Shown: positions 20,462-31,229, counted from the first letter of the stretch. The stretch: DNA of 64,000 nucleotides from Steinernema hermaphroditum (GCA_030435675.1 CM059623.1:3994012-4058011), one strand, 5' to 3'. The notes: generated from the sequence alone by a model not told the origin. Translations and numbers: made by a program.

Positions 20462-21344
20462 TTAACAAGTATTTTCACGTGATTCCGAAGAAACGTCAAC
20501 GGTATTCGGCACCGGAACGTTGGGAAGCACCTCAGACAAGATTACAATGCTGTCGTCGGCAGTTTCGTCGTTTGAAATGTCAATAACTGGAACAGCCTTT
20601 TTGTTCTTCAATTCAACGTGGACGATCTGTACGTCAGGATCGGTGTTGCTACGTCTGCGGCCAGAAATGCTTGACGACGATTGACCTTCTTCGTCAATTT
20701 GGATGTACGATGGCTTTCTCTTGATTACATTGAATTTGGTCACGGCAAACTTTGGTTTGGGCGTCATCACACACATAGCTGAAGAAACAAGGTTATGTAA
20801 AGTTACCTGCACTGATTGCTAACCTGACAGAGCACTCTTATTCGGGCTGGCGGTGGGGAGATACAGCGGTTCCGCGCCAATAGACATATCCAGCATGTCA
20901 CCAGCCTGGGAAGGTCCGATGTTATTCTGACTGAACCAAACAAGACATTAGATGTACCGGCAAAATGCAGTATCCGTACAATTTTGCCGTAATGTCCCGG
21001 AGAATCTCACGTGCGACAGTGTCAACGGCGAAGTACGGCAATCGATGTCGAGGTTGAACATGCCTCTTCATAGGACTTCTCGGATGGAGGCGTTCAACGG
21101 CATAACGACGCTCTTGGAAAGGCGGATAGCGCCGATCAGGATAGTCGTTCCTCGCATAGCGTTGATCGGAATGTGAATGCGAAGAATAGCGTTGCTCAGG
21201 ATACTGGTATGGCAGATGGCGACGCTCGGCATAATAGTTCGAATTCGGATAGTGACGATCGGCAACATGATGTGGTGCATAGCGGCGATCAAGGTAATTC
21301 GTCGGATAGCGCCGATCCTGGTAACCTCGATAGATGCGGCCCAT
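20462..21344 (-). CDS. Arg/Tyr/His-repeat protein with acidic C-terminal half
   Basis: Three exons (21344-20980, 20930-20824, 20778-20462) join in frame to 262 residues; the introns are 49 and 45 bp. An acceptor-like TTTTCAG lies 1 bp before the ATG, so the mRNA is probably SL trans-spliced there. The N-terminal 90 residues are degenerate repeats of 8-13 residues built on RRYP/DRRY/EQRY (for example YQDRRYPTNYLDRRYAP), rich in Arg, Tyr and His. The C-terminal half has a basic patch (KRKPSYIQIDEEGQ) and Ser/Asp-rich stretches with two hydrophobic-acidic motifs (VPVIDISNDETADDSIVILS) that resemble SUMO-interaction motifs. RGY/RY-type repeats suggest a condensate- or RNA-associated protein, but that is inference. 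No family recognised. Confidence 0.75.
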
Positions 21345-21583
21345 CCTGAAAAGTCCTACTCGGTTATTAAAGACACTAAAAATACGACGATGCGTAGAAA
21401 AAACCGCAAGCAAACACGGCGCGCGCTCGCAAGCAGTTCAAGTTCTACCAGATAAAGCAGAACAAATGGACAAATCATCATAAACCACATGAACCACGTC
21501 AAAATAAATGCTTCTAGAAACACAAATCGGCGTGAATATCCCTTGAAAGCAGCGCACAAAGGCTGCTTCTCTGAAGCAGGGAT

Positions 21584-21778
21584 TGACTATTTCGTCGTAG
21601 CGTATTTGAGACCACGAAGGGTCTCGAAACGGAGTTTCGCTGAGTAGCAGGTATCGTAGGTTCGATTTGGGATCGATACGCAGATGAGAAATCGAACGGC
21701 GTTTCCTCATCTTGCTTTCAGTTCACTCGCAAATAATTTGATTATTTTCGAAATTCTTTGTTTAAGTTGAGACTGATA
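21584..21778 (+). repeat. Split direct repeat A1
   Basis: 195 bp starting TGACTATTTCGTCG and ending GAGACTGATA; identical to A2. It contains hairpin-forming words around GAGACC/GGTCTC. Confidence 0.9.
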
Positions 21779-22129
21779 TCTTGCTTTCATTGTTCAAGTT
21801 AAGACTGATTTGTGATCAAGTAGTATACGAAATTCCTTTGACGCTCAAAAGTGATTTGAGTACTTTCAAAATCCTTTCGCTTAAGTTGAGGCTAGTTTGT
21901 AAAGCTAAAGAGGTTGTAGGCAGTGGAGTATTCCTGCCAAAGCAGTGGAGTTCATCCTGCTTCCCCGGTCGATCATATTCCCGGTGGTATTTATTCGGCG
22001 ACGTGCTTCCCGCCAAGGTAGTGGATTATATCCTGCCTCTTTATTGGCTCGCGGTCCTTTCTTCAGTTTGTTTGTCGACTATTTCCAAATTCTAATCACG
22101 TTTCTATTCCAGAACCGCTCACGTTCAAC

Positions 22130-22879
22130 ATGAGCCATTTGCCAACGTCATCCGCAGTAGTGCATGATCAGGAAGACGTAAGTATTGACGTTCATAAGCC
22201 CGTCAATTTACCTATGCCTCTTAAGACCGAAGGTGGGGCGCGAGACACCACGGAGAGACTGCTCAACGTCATCGCACGTCTCGAAAGCAGGCTGGAAGCT
22301 CGCGAAGCCATGCCGGCTGCTACAGAGAAGCTGAAAAGCGCCAGGCTGAATCTCCAGTTTGCATTGAACGCGGATTGGATCAACCGCTTGAGCCAGATCG
22401 AAGCTGGTGAAGATCAACACTCGCTTTGTGCTATTATTGAAGACATGAAAGCTCGCAACACAGTACTGCGGAAGGGAGATGCGAAGCCGGAGTTTTTCAC
22501 TTTCTTTGATAACTTCCGAGAAGCCGAACCAGATATTCCGTTTGCGCAGTGTGTCTCCAATGCGCTGAAGAAGTTTAATGAGCTCGAAGCTATCCACCCG
22601 CGTCAGGCCAGCTCTTATCTGGGCAGGAAACGGCCCTTTCGACAGGGCGGTACCAGTGGAGGACGCCCTGGTACCGCGTTCAACCAAGAGTCCGGCCTGG
22701 TTAAGCAGCTCTGCATGCAAGTTAACTCCCTCCAACAGCAAGTCAGCGCTGGCTATGGATATCAAGCGCCTCCGCCAAGAGCTCCAATCAGGCAATCAGG
22801 GCCACCGTTTTGTTTCCTCTGTAAAGGTTACGGGCACTTTGTCAAGCAATGCCCCCAAGGCCCAGCCGGTCGACAGTGA
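22130..22879 (+). CDS. DIRS gag-like protein with CCHC zinc knuckle
   Basis: 249 residues. The N-terminal two thirds are helical and unremarkable; the C-terminus has a zinc knuckle C-x2-C-x4-H-x4-C (CFLCKGYGHFVKQC) preceded by a Pro/Gly/Gln-rich linker. This is the nucleic-acid-binding capsid-like protein of the PAT-type element. The frame is intact. The RT frame that follows is shifted by +1 relative to it and overlaps it, so the RT may be made by frameshifting or from its own start. Confidence 0.85.
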   Translation: MSHLPTSSAVVHDQEDVSIDVHKPVNLPMPLKTEGGARDTTERLLNVIARLESRLEAREAMPAATEKLKSARLNLQFALNADWINRLSQIEAGEDQHSLCAIIEDMKARNTVLRKGDAKPEFFTFFDNFREAEPDIPFAQCVSNALKKFNELEAIHPRQASSYLGRKRPFRQGGTSGGRPGTAFNQESGLVKQLCMQVNSLQQQVSAGYGYQAPPPRAPIRQSGPPFCFLCKGYGHFVKQCPQGPAGRQ

Positions 22880-24786
22880 GGAACTTGGACCCGCTCAGTG
22901 CAGACTAATCGGTACGTTAAGGTTTCATGTTAGATTTTGGGCTTCACTTAATACCCCGCCTTGGATTTTGAACGTTATTGAGTACGGATACGCTCTTCCC
23001 TTTGTGCCAAACGCTTCTATTCCCAGTTTTGCGAAAGCTAATTCTCATTCATCTATTAGGGAAAAAGCATTTGTGACTGCGGAGTTAAATTCTTTGCTCT
23101 CAGTGCGAGCAGTGTCCTTAGTTACTGTTAAGCCTAGGGTGATTAGCCCTTTATCGGTGGTACGCAACGAAACATCAGGGAAATTGCGCTTAATAGTTGA
23201 CTTATCTTGGCTCAATCAGTTCTTGGAGAAGAAAACGATTGCGTTTGAGCGTCTCGAATCAATTGCGCCCTTGCTACCGAGGGGCGGCTACATGTCGTCT
23301 TTCGACATGAAGAGTGGGTATCATCATGTCGAAATTTCCCATCACGATAGACAGTTTTTGGGCGTTAGTTGGGACCACAAGTATTATGTTTTTAATGTTT
23401 TGCCTTTCGGTTTGTCCTCCGCCCCCATGCTCTTCACGAAACTTTTTCGGCCCTTACTTGAGCACTGGCGCAAAGACGGGATCACTTGTGCTCTGTACCT
23501 TGACGACGGTCTAATATTCGCGCCTACTTATGAGCTATGTAAGCGTTTCGTGACCAGAGTTAGGGATGACCTTGCGAAGGCGGGTGTCATCGTTTCCGAA
23601 GATAAGTGTAGGTGGGACCCGGTTCAACGGCTAAATTGGCTTGGTTATGATATTGATCTGGAAGATTTTGGCGTTAGGATAGCTGCCAAGCGCGTCGACA
23701 GAATTGTCGCTAAGATTGACCACTCGCTTAGTGCATCACCATCAAAGCGGGAACGGATGCAACTTGCAGGATCTTTGGCATCCATTAGATATGTTTTTGG
23801 ACCAGCGGCCCAGTTGAAAGCTCGCAGTATCCATGCTGAGTTGAACAGCATGATGGCGCTTCCTCAGAGCGCGCGACAGGTATTGTCAGTAGGCGAGCGA
23901 GGAGATCTCATTTGGTGGAAGCGTAACATTAGGCACAGGAACTGGCGCCCACTGCACAAGATCTTGAATGCGCGTAGAATAGCTACGGACGCGTCAGCAA
24001 CGGGCGCAGGTGTTGTTATTTGGAACCGAGATGGTTCCACCTCTCGAACCGCCATAAATTTTACGCCGCACGAGCGTGCCGAATCGAGTACGTACAGGGA
24101 GGTTCTAGCGGTCGAATTCGGCCTCCGCGTGTTTAGTAGCGAGCTGTCGGGCTCGCAAGTCATTGTTGAAATAGATAACGTAGGTGCCGTTAGCATCATC
24201 CAGAAGGGCAGCCCGAAACCAGGCCTGCAGTCCGCGGCGTCCGCAATTTTCGAATTAGCCGAAACTATTGGCGCAGAAATCGTTCCTGTGTGGGTGCCTA
24301 GGGATCAAAACATGTTAGCCGATGAGGCAAGCCGCTTGATAGATCGCGACGATTGGGGCATAAGCCCGGATTTCTTCCAAATGGGGCACTCCCTCCATCG
24401 ACGTTTTTGCCAATAGTCGAAACGCTCAGTGCGATAGATTTTTATCACGTTACCCAGATATAGGTTCTGAAGGAGTAAATGCTTTCGCCTCATCATGGGC
24501 AACCGAATTTGTTTGGGCAGTCCCCCCTCCGAATCTCATCCCACTAACCGTGGCACATTTGCTTAGTTGCAAAGGGAGAGCTATCTTGGGGGTGCCATGG
24601 TGGCCATCTCACATGTTTTTCCCTTCTCTGTGGGTTGGACTTTCGTGGGCATGGTTTGTTAAAGACTTTATCTGTGTGGAGAAAGGTTCGGTGCTTTTTA
24701 CGCCATCCACATACGAGCAGTCAGTCTTTAATGAGTCGGTGACCTCATTCGACTTTTATTTTCTCTTAATAGACCCCGCGCTTTAG
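22578..24786 (+). pseudogene. DIRS reverse transcriptase / RNase H, frame broken near its end
   Basis: The open frame 22578-24416 overlaps gag; recognisable homology starts near 22880. RT blocks are clear: GKLRLIVDLSWLN, MSSFDMKSGYHHVEI, NVLPFGLSSAPMLFTKL and the YxDD box in ALYLDDGLIF. RNase H follows with RRIATDASATGAGVVIW and IVEIDNVGAVSII. The frame ends with an aberrant peptide at 24416. From about 24377 the family's C-terminal block continues in the +1 frame (WGTPSIDVFANSRNAQCDRF... to a stop at 24784-24786). A small indel near 24370-24385 therefore separates the two parts. It could be a true disabling mutation, a sequencing error, or, less likely, a recoding site. Confidence 0.85.
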
Positions 24787-24800
24787 TCCTTCTTGCCTCT

Positions 24801-24936
24801 TGAGCTGCATAAAGCATCCCTATTGTTATAAGAGGCGTTGTATTTGGTAGGAGGGTGGATTAAGGGACAGTGGTCTTCTACGCGAAGATGAAATGTACTT
24901 TTTCGCGTAGAAGTGCGAAGCACTTCGGAGCGGAAA
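24801..24936 (+). repeat. Split direct repeat B1
   Basis: 136 bp starting TGAGCTGCATAAAGC and ending GCGGAAA; identical to B2, with a 12-bp inverted repeat near its end. Confidence 0.9.
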
Positions 24937-25131
24937 TGACTATTTCGTCGTAGCGTATTTGAGACCACGAAGGGTCTCGAAACGGAGTTTCGCTGAGTAG
25001 CAGGTATCGTAGGTTCGATTTGGGATCGATACGCAGATGAGAAATCGAACGGCGTTTCCTCATCTTGCTTTCAGTTCACTCGCAAATAATTTGATTATTT
25101 TCGAAATTCTTTGTTTAAGTTGAGACTGATA
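24937..25131 (+). repeat. Split direct repeat A2
   Basis: 195 bp identical to A1 and directly joined to B1, the B1A2 junction typical of PAT-type split direct repeats. Confidence 0.9.
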
Positions 25132-25185
25132 GCCCTCCCTGATAGCCCTCCCACCCTGAGGTTTTTCACGGTATGTTTGGGCTCT

Positions 25186-26136
25186 ATGTTTGGTTATTTA
25201 GATCCGTTCGACAGCATCAAACTCGCTTTGTGCTCCTTCATTAATTCAAGTATCGCTGATCGTCTCATCGCCACTATCCGAGCCTCCCGCGAACAATCAA
25301 CTCTGGCTCGTTATGAGGCGTCGGTCAACAAGTTCTGCAACTGGAGACAGCAAGGAACTACTCCTCCGACTACAGAAGAAGTCTTGGCATTCCTTGGCCA
25401 GTTATTTTGTTCAACCTCTTCCATGTCTGTGGTCCAGTCAGCCGCCGCTGCCATCAAGTGGCACCTGAAGTTTTTGCCTGGCAACAACCCAGTTGAGTCT
25501 GTCTGGATTCGTGCTTTCTTGGAGGGTCTCCGGCGTCAAGCGCCGCCAGTTCAACACCGCCAGAAGGTAACCGAGGCTGAGATCCGTCTAATTGCAGGAT
25601 GGGAATCGACAGCCGTCAAGGATCGCCGTATGATCGCCTACTTGTGCCTCCTGTTCGCAGGGTGCCTCCGCCCATCTGAAGGCCTGCGACTCTTGAGGAA
25701 GGACCTCGTCTTCTCGACTTCCGAAGTGACTATCCGCATTGAGAAGGACAAGACTCGCAAGGAAGGACCACCCCGCATTACGCCAATTCGGAAGTCATCA
25801 TCCTCATTTTGTGCGTTGAAGATCCTACAGGACTGGCTATGCGTGGCTCCAACGTCCCAGTTCGTCTTCCCGAACCTCAAGAACCCGAAGGCCGCTTTCT
25901 CTTACGATGCAGCGAGGAAGGAACTAGCCCGACTCGCAAATGTGCTTGGATTCCGCAAGGACCTGACTCTGCATGGATTCCGTGGTGGATCCGCGACAGC
26001 CGCAATCGCCAACGGTGCTCCCATCGACGAAGTGATGAGGTTCGGCGGATGGAAACGTCAAGCCACCTTGGATGCCTACGTCGAAGTCTCGGCCACAACT
26101 GTGCCTACCGCGTCTGCCTCCTTCGATTTCCTCTAG
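25186..26136 (+). CDS. DIRS tyrosine recombinase
   Basis: 316 residues from the ATG at 25186; the frame is open further upstream into A2. The N-terminal SAM-like core-binding region (STLARYEASVNKFCNWRQQG) precedes the catalytic domain. Catalytic signatures are visible: the first Arg in GCLRPSEGLRLL, a Lys-rich strand (IEKDKTRKEGPP), HGFRGGSATA (H-x-x-R), GGWKRQ, and the nucleophile Tyr in LDAYVEVS. It integrates the circular DNA form of the element. It is located after the B1A2 junction and before B2. The frame is intact. Confidence 0.92.
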   Translation: MFGYLDPFDSIKLALCSFINSSIADRLIATIRASREQSTLARYEASVNKFCNWRQQGTTPPTTEEVLAFLGQLFCSTSSMSVVQSAAAAIKWHLKFLPGNNPVESVWIRAFLEGLRRQAPPVQHRQKVTEAEIRLIAGWESTAVKDRRMIAYLCLLFAGCLRPSEGLRLLRKDLVFSTSEVTIRIEKDKTRKEGPPRITPIRKSSSSFCALKILQDWLCVAPTSQFVFPNLKNPKAAFSYDAARKELARLANVLGFRKDLTLHGFRGGSATAAIANGAPIDEVMRFGGWKRQATLDAYVEVSATTVPTASASFDFL

Positions 26137-26236
26137 TGCTTATGTTGTAGATGGACGTCACCCACTTTGTGTGTTGTTCTGTTGATACGTGTTACCGTTG
26201 TTCCGTTGTTTCCCGTATCATTGTTAATTTACCGAG

Positions 26237-26372
26237 TGAGCTGCATAAAGCATCCCTATTGTTATAAGAGGCGTTGTATTTGGTAGGAGGGTGGATTAAG
26301 GGACAGTGGTCTTCTACGCGAAGATGAAATGTACTTTTTCGCGTAGAAGTGCGAAGCACTTCGGAGCGGAAA
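26237..26372 (+). repeat. Split direct repeat B2
   Basis: 136 bp identical to B1; marks the 3' end of the element. Confidence 0.9.
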
Positions 26373-26565
26373 ATCAACTCGGGAATACGAGATTCAATGG
26401 TTGAACAAGATGAGTTCGATTGCCCCCGCTATAAATGACACCAATGCTACACGGACGGACACGGAAATATCTATGCATATGACAACGGCGCTCGACTTCG
26501 TTCACTGCTTATGACACTCTTGTTGATGGTCGAGACCGTCGTTTCCCTTGTGTTTGTAGCCACCT

Positions 26566-28517
26566 TCAGTTTCGCTCCGCCTCTTCCTTGAGTGCGACGA
26601 ACGCCTGGCGACCTGAAAGGGGTCCAGTAACAAAGGCAAGATTGAAATTCAAGATGCTCACACTTCTAGTCTTACTCATCTGACTGCCAATATTCTCCGT
26701 TCTATCCGTTCGTCGAATGATTCGACTTTTCCTTGACCTCTGCATAGAAATGAGTCTGGATCTTGTCGTCTTCTGACTCTTCATGCTCTGCGCTGATGCT
26801 GCAATAGACCAGTAATTCAAATATAGATTATCAGTGGAAAGTACACAAACACGAGTCTTCACGCTCCTCCACACGCGCCTTCTCCACTAGAATTACGTAC
26901 TCATCCAAGGACAGCGGCCTTACTCCTTTAACCTTCGCCAGAGTGCTTTCAGCTGGTAAGGGCGCGGCGAAATCGCACTTGATTTTCCGTATCGTGTTGT
27001 TTATTTCCGCAAAACTGCTGCGCTCAGCAGGGTCTAGCCGCCAACATGCCTTCATAAGTTGCTTTAGAGATTCTGGAGTCTTCTCTGGAACAAAAAAATA
27101 TTCCACTGGACAATGAAATGATATATCGAAAAACCAACCCGGAGGCACGGGCATGATGCCCTTTCGAATATGAGTCGCAATGCGCTTCAGTGGCCATTCA
27201 TCATCATTGTTCCAAGGCCTCTGCCCGTTGTTGAATATCTCGAACATAACGACGCCGAACGACCAAACGTCACTCTTCTGCGAGACAGTCGCCGCTTCAC
27301 GTAGTCCTTCGGGAGCCATCCACCGCAGCGGGATCTGAACAATCGCGATAAATACTCAATGCAACTTAAAATCGACAGACTGGGAGATCACCGCCCTTGC
27401 CCTTGGCGTTTTTATCGAGAACGTTGTTCAGAATTTTGCTCAGTCCGAAATCGGCAATTTTGAGTATGCCATACACGTTGAAGAGACAGTTGCGGGCGGC
27501 GAGATCGCGATGAACAAGATTTCTAAATGAAAATTTATGCATTACGGAAAATAAGGCGGCCTTCTTACTTTGAGTGAAGATAAGCCATTCCGTTGGACGC
27601 TTGATTGCAGTATTCCACACGTTCGCCAATGGAGATCTCGTCGCCGAATTTGAAGAGATGCTCGATGAGTGATCCACCCGTGCACAGTTCCATCACAATG
27701 CACACCGGCGGTTGATCGCAGCAGATTCCGATGAACTAAAAATGTACATACATATATTATTGTCCGGCACACTTGACAATTATCCACTTACCGTGATGAT
27801 ATTTGGATGAGTGAGATTGGCCATAATGCTTCCTTCTTGCAATAGTTGTCGTTTCGCGTTTGCGGCCCGACGATGCTCCACATCTTCTGAAGCCGTTTGT
27901 TCATCTGAATATAAACTGAAATATATGCAGAAACTCAGAAAACACACTCACTTCTCGGCTGACACACTTTGATGGCAACATCGCAGCGCTTGTAGTTGCC
28001 TTTGTAGACGACACAAAAGTTACCGGAGCCGATGCGGTCGCCATGACTGTAGAACTTCATCTGGCTGTGACTGATGAACCACGGCGGACGTGGACACCCC
28101 CGAATCAGGCGGCTCGCATCGGGAAGACTGTGTTCCTTGTAGTTCTGAATCAGTTTCGCCAGCGTCGGGAAGCATTTCTGAACGAACTCCTTCGCCCAAA
28201 AACACACAAAGAGAATAACTCACCGGTTTAGAGTCAGATCCGTCCTTGCCGGCGCTGTCCTTCGCCTCCAACGTCCATCCGTTCTGTTCGCTGTGGTCCA
28301 GGTTCAGGTGCAGAATCGGACATGGCAAAGCCGAGGACGACTTTGTGCTGCGAACCGACAGGATCAGCTTGATCGAGTCGGCCGTTTCACCGACGGCGCG
28401 CACAAGGAAGTCACCGCGTTTCCGTAGAAGTTTCGTGCAGTGCTCCTCCAGTACCATGCCGTGGTACCAGTCCTGTTCAATAAGATCGCTCGAGTAGCGA
28501 CTGGGCTCTCGACTCAT
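26566..28517 (-). CDS. SH2-domain non-receptor tyrosine kinase, nematode Fer-like type
   Basis: Eight exons on the minus strand (28517-28224, 28177-27952, 27904-27792, 27735-27569, 27522-27381, 27334-27139, 27084-26851, 26798-26566) join in frame to 534 residues. Residues about 17-100 are an SH2 domain (DWYHGMVLEEHC, GDFLVRAVGE with the phosphotyrosine-binding Arg). The kinase domain has GSGNFCVVYKG (the third Gly of the loop is Cys), the VAIK Lys, MELCTGGSL, HRDLAARNC with the catalytic Asp, DFGLS, WMAPEGL, and SDVWSFGVVMFEI. This SH2-kinase order without FCH or SH3 is typical of the expanded nematode Fer-like kinases. The last exon gives a basic Ser/Arg tail (SMQRSRKSRIIRR); if its splice is not used the protein stops at 26831 with a few other residues. 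Activity is likely, since all catalytic residues are present. Confidence 0.92.
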
Positions 28518-29116
28518 GGCGCGTTCAAGCCGAAGTCAACGAGCCGATCGACCGGTCGGCGCTGAGCTCAAATAGACAATTGACGCGGACCGGAGCAGAG
28601 GCAGAGCAGACGGGATTCTGTGTCTGCCGTCTACAGACATGACGATGGCCAGGACTGAAGCCATGGGAGGACCCACCAGGAAACCTTGTCTAGAGAGTGT
28701 TTTGTCTACAGGAATACACTTTTATTCCTGTAATCGGAATCGCGTCAATCACAGGGTACAATCTTGAGCTGTATAGAGCTGAGGGGTCATGAAAACACAG
28801 CCTGCAAACATGTCTACTCGATTTGTCTACTGTAATCGTTGACTCTAACATAGGAGTCCCGAACACTCTGCTGTCCAGTGCGGGGGTTGGTGCAGTGGTA
28901 GTGTGCTGTACTGCGAGACTAAATGTCAAGGTTCGGCCACCCCGCGGAGACATGGTGTTTTTGTTCGACTTTTCAGGGCCGTTCTCAATTTCAACAAGAT
29001 ACACAGTCCACGCGTAACGGCACTACAGAGCATAGTCGATGAGGGAAGTGAGGTTATTGAAAGCAGTTTTTGGTTATTTATTTGCATTTTTCGGCGAAAT
29101 CACAACTCATCAAAGA
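28518..29116. other. Intergenic with a tRNA-like element
   Basis: Contains a plus-strand tRNA-like sequence at about 28875-28945: GCGGGG and CCCCGC ends can pair, box A-like TTGGTGCAGTGG is followed by an imperfect box B (GGTTCGGCCACC). The T-arm and anticodon arm are faulty, so it is a decayed tRNA or SINE head. Nothing else supported. Confidence 0.5.
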
Positions 29117-30683
29117 CTACAACTTGCTTCGCTTGCGACCCTTGATGGTGTCTTCAATGTTCTGCCAATCGTCCGGCGACAGATGATGCATTTCTTGAGA
29201 GAGGCCTCCATGAGAAGCAGCACAGCCTCCGTCGTGAAGCACGTTCTACAATTTCTCCTTTGTACTGCTTCACAGTAACCATTGACCTACAGTTCCGCTA
29301 ATCCAGCTGGCGTAGTCGCTGCAGAGAAAAGCGGCCAGATTTCCCAACTCGTTCGGTTGGCCAACACGCCCGGCGGGCACCTTTGTAGCAGCGGCCTCAA
29401 GAGACTCTTCGTAGCTGAGGGCGCTAAGCTGGCCGAAGGCTCCACGGGTGGCCACCGGTCCCGGAGTGATGAGATTGAAGCGCATTCCGAACTTTCCCCA
29501 CTCGGCGCTGAGCGATTTGTAGAGATTCTCGATTCCGGCCTTGGCAGTGGAGCTGGGCACAGTGAAAGGACCGCCGAATTGGGCGTAGTCGGCGGAGATG
29601 GCGAGGAAGGCGCAGCCATCTGAAGAAGGAGTGATAAGGTTGAAGATTGACCCCAATTACCCTTCTGCTGTTTGATGATGCGCTTTCCGATTTCGACGGT
29701 CACGTGGAGCGTTCCAAAGAAGACGATGTCATTTACAGTGCGGAAGGCGTTGGCGCTGAGGCGTTCCGTCGCCATGATGAAGTTTCCAGCGGCGTTGTTC
29801 ACCACGATGTTCGGCAGACGACCGAAGCGTCTCTCGATCTCATCGATGACGGCAGTAACCATCTCGGGTTTACGGACGTCGAGCTGCAGGGGGACTACTG
29901 GGTGCTCGACGCCTTCGGAGAGCTCTTTCGCCGCTTCGGTGAGGACATCGAGGCGTCTAGAAAAGATGGATAACATTGGTAGAATTGTCTTTTGGAGAAT
30001 TTTAAGCATAAAAAGTAAAAATACGTTTTGGATCGAGCATGACAGAATAAGTCAAAAAAATGGAGGCACTAGGGCTCGAACCTGGATAGAGCATTTGCTG
30101 ACAAAAGTAGCTCGCCGTAAGCCAAGCTGACACTTAAGGATCAGGGCTATGCAGTGCTTACAAACCAAACAGCGTTTTGAAAAGGGCTTTTTGTTTGTGT
30201 TGCTTCTTATTTTCACAGGCGGACCATATATTTAGGGTTATCAAGTTTTCACGTCTATTAATTTTCAGCCCGGTCACAGTGTCTTTTGAGACGTCCCCTT
30301 GTTGACTAGAAGACTTTTTAGCTCAAAATATCTCATATTGTTACAAAGACAAAGCCACAAAATGAGCTTGGGTTTGCTTACTCGAACGATATGTAACATC
30401 TGTGAGACTCAAATTATCAAAAGGACCGATTTTCTTTAACCCAAAAATTTCCGTTCTATATAATCCTTCTATCACTTCTATCAGTAGACGTAAAACCGCA
30501 TAAATCCTACCTTGAAAGAATGATCACCTGAGCGCCAAGTTTCGCGAAGACGCGAGCGATTCCCTTCCCAATTCCAGTGCCTCCTCCGGTCACCAAGGCA
30601 AGTTTTCCGCGAAGGGCACCCGGAGCCAGGGCGACATCCTCTCGAAGCGGATAGAAGTCGGAGGGTCGTTGGCAGGAAACCAT
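29117..30683 (-). CDS. 2,4-dienoyl-CoA reductase, peroxisomal type (short-chain dehydrogenase)
   Basis: Four exons on the minus strand (30683-30511, 29956-29661, 29619-29291, 29245-29117) join in frame to 308 residues. The Rossmann fold NADPH site is TGGGTGIGKGIA; further family marks are VVNNAAGNFI, the SADYAQFGGPFTVPSSTAKAG block with active-site Lys, SLSAEWGKFGMRFN, PGPVATRGAF, and LCSDYASWISGT. These match DECR-type reductases that reduce 2,4-dienoyl-CoA intermediates during oxidation of unsaturated fatty acids. The protein ends RKRSKL; the final SKL is a canonical peroxisomal targeting signal 1, and there is no mitochondrial presequence, so a peroxisomal location is inferred. The start ATG gives MVSCQRPSDFYP. 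Intron 1 (554 bp) contains a tRNA-like repeat; the others are 41 and 45 bp. Confidence 0.93.
30062..30138 (-). repeat. tRNA-like (SINE-type) element in intron 1 of the reductase gene
   Basis: The minus strand carries a box B (AGGTTCGAGCCC) and a box A-like CTTGGCTTACGGCGAGC. It resembles the element at about 57638-57705 (shared 'gtgtcag', 'cagcaaatgct/cagtaaatgct', 'tatcc(a/g)ggttcga'), so the two belong to one dispersed family. Confidence 0.6.
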
Positions 30684-31229
30684 TTTGGAAGAGGCGACGA
30701 TGCGGGGCAACGATCAACACATGTATTTATTGGTCGGCGCTCGGGTGCTCGTGCTACAATTGTTGTAGTGACCAATGGAGTGAAGTCTGATGCGCGAGTG
30801 TAGTTTGGAGTTCTCACACTAATTGATAATGAGGTGATATGCTTTTCTTGGGAAATTTCAATCACTTATTTAGGAAAGCGTAGCCTTTCGAATTTGAAAA
30901 TAACATAGCCTCGAAATTACAAAGATTTATGACACTCGATGCTGTTATGACCGCAGCTACAATGTATGTGTCTGTGGTCGAGTGGTAGTGCTCTTGGACT
31001 CGTTGGGATCACTGCCACATAATGTACCCCAACACATAACAGCAATTATTTCATAATAATTTATTCGTCATCAAGTGCAACTCTAAGAAATCTTTGATAG
31101 GGCAGGAGTCACTAGTTACAGCAATCAACATAATGGGAATCTATAGTACATACCAGTATTGAGCATTTTCTCGAGATAATCAGTGGCAGTTTACATACTA
31201 TTGTGCGGTGGCGGCGGGGACCCGTATTT
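30684..31229. other. Intergenic, no supported gene
   Basis: A box A-like word with tRNA character occurs near 30968-31030 (GGTCGAGTGGTAG) but no proper box B follows. Otherwise unique AT-rich sequence. Confidence 0.4.

Larger units (their letters stand above)
21584..26372 (+). mobile_element. PAT-like DIRS (tyrosine-recombinase) retrotransposon
   Basis: A 4.8-kb element with split direct repeats in the order A1 - gag - RT/RNase H - B1 A2 - tyrosine recombinase - B2. A1 (21584-21778) and A2 (24937-25131) are each 195 bp and identical by eye; B1 (24801-24936) and B2 (26237-26372) are each 136 bp and identical. B1 and A2 abut directly. DIRS-order elements are copied through a circular intermediate and inserted by a tyrosine recombinase, usually without target-site duplication; none is seen here. 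The perfect repeats argue for a recent insertion, yet the RT/RNase H frame is broken near 24375. B contains a 12-bp inverted repeat (cttctacgcgaa/ttcgcgtagaag). The element sits between the minus-strand Arg/Tyr-repeat gene and the minus-strand kinase gene. Confidence 0.93.
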
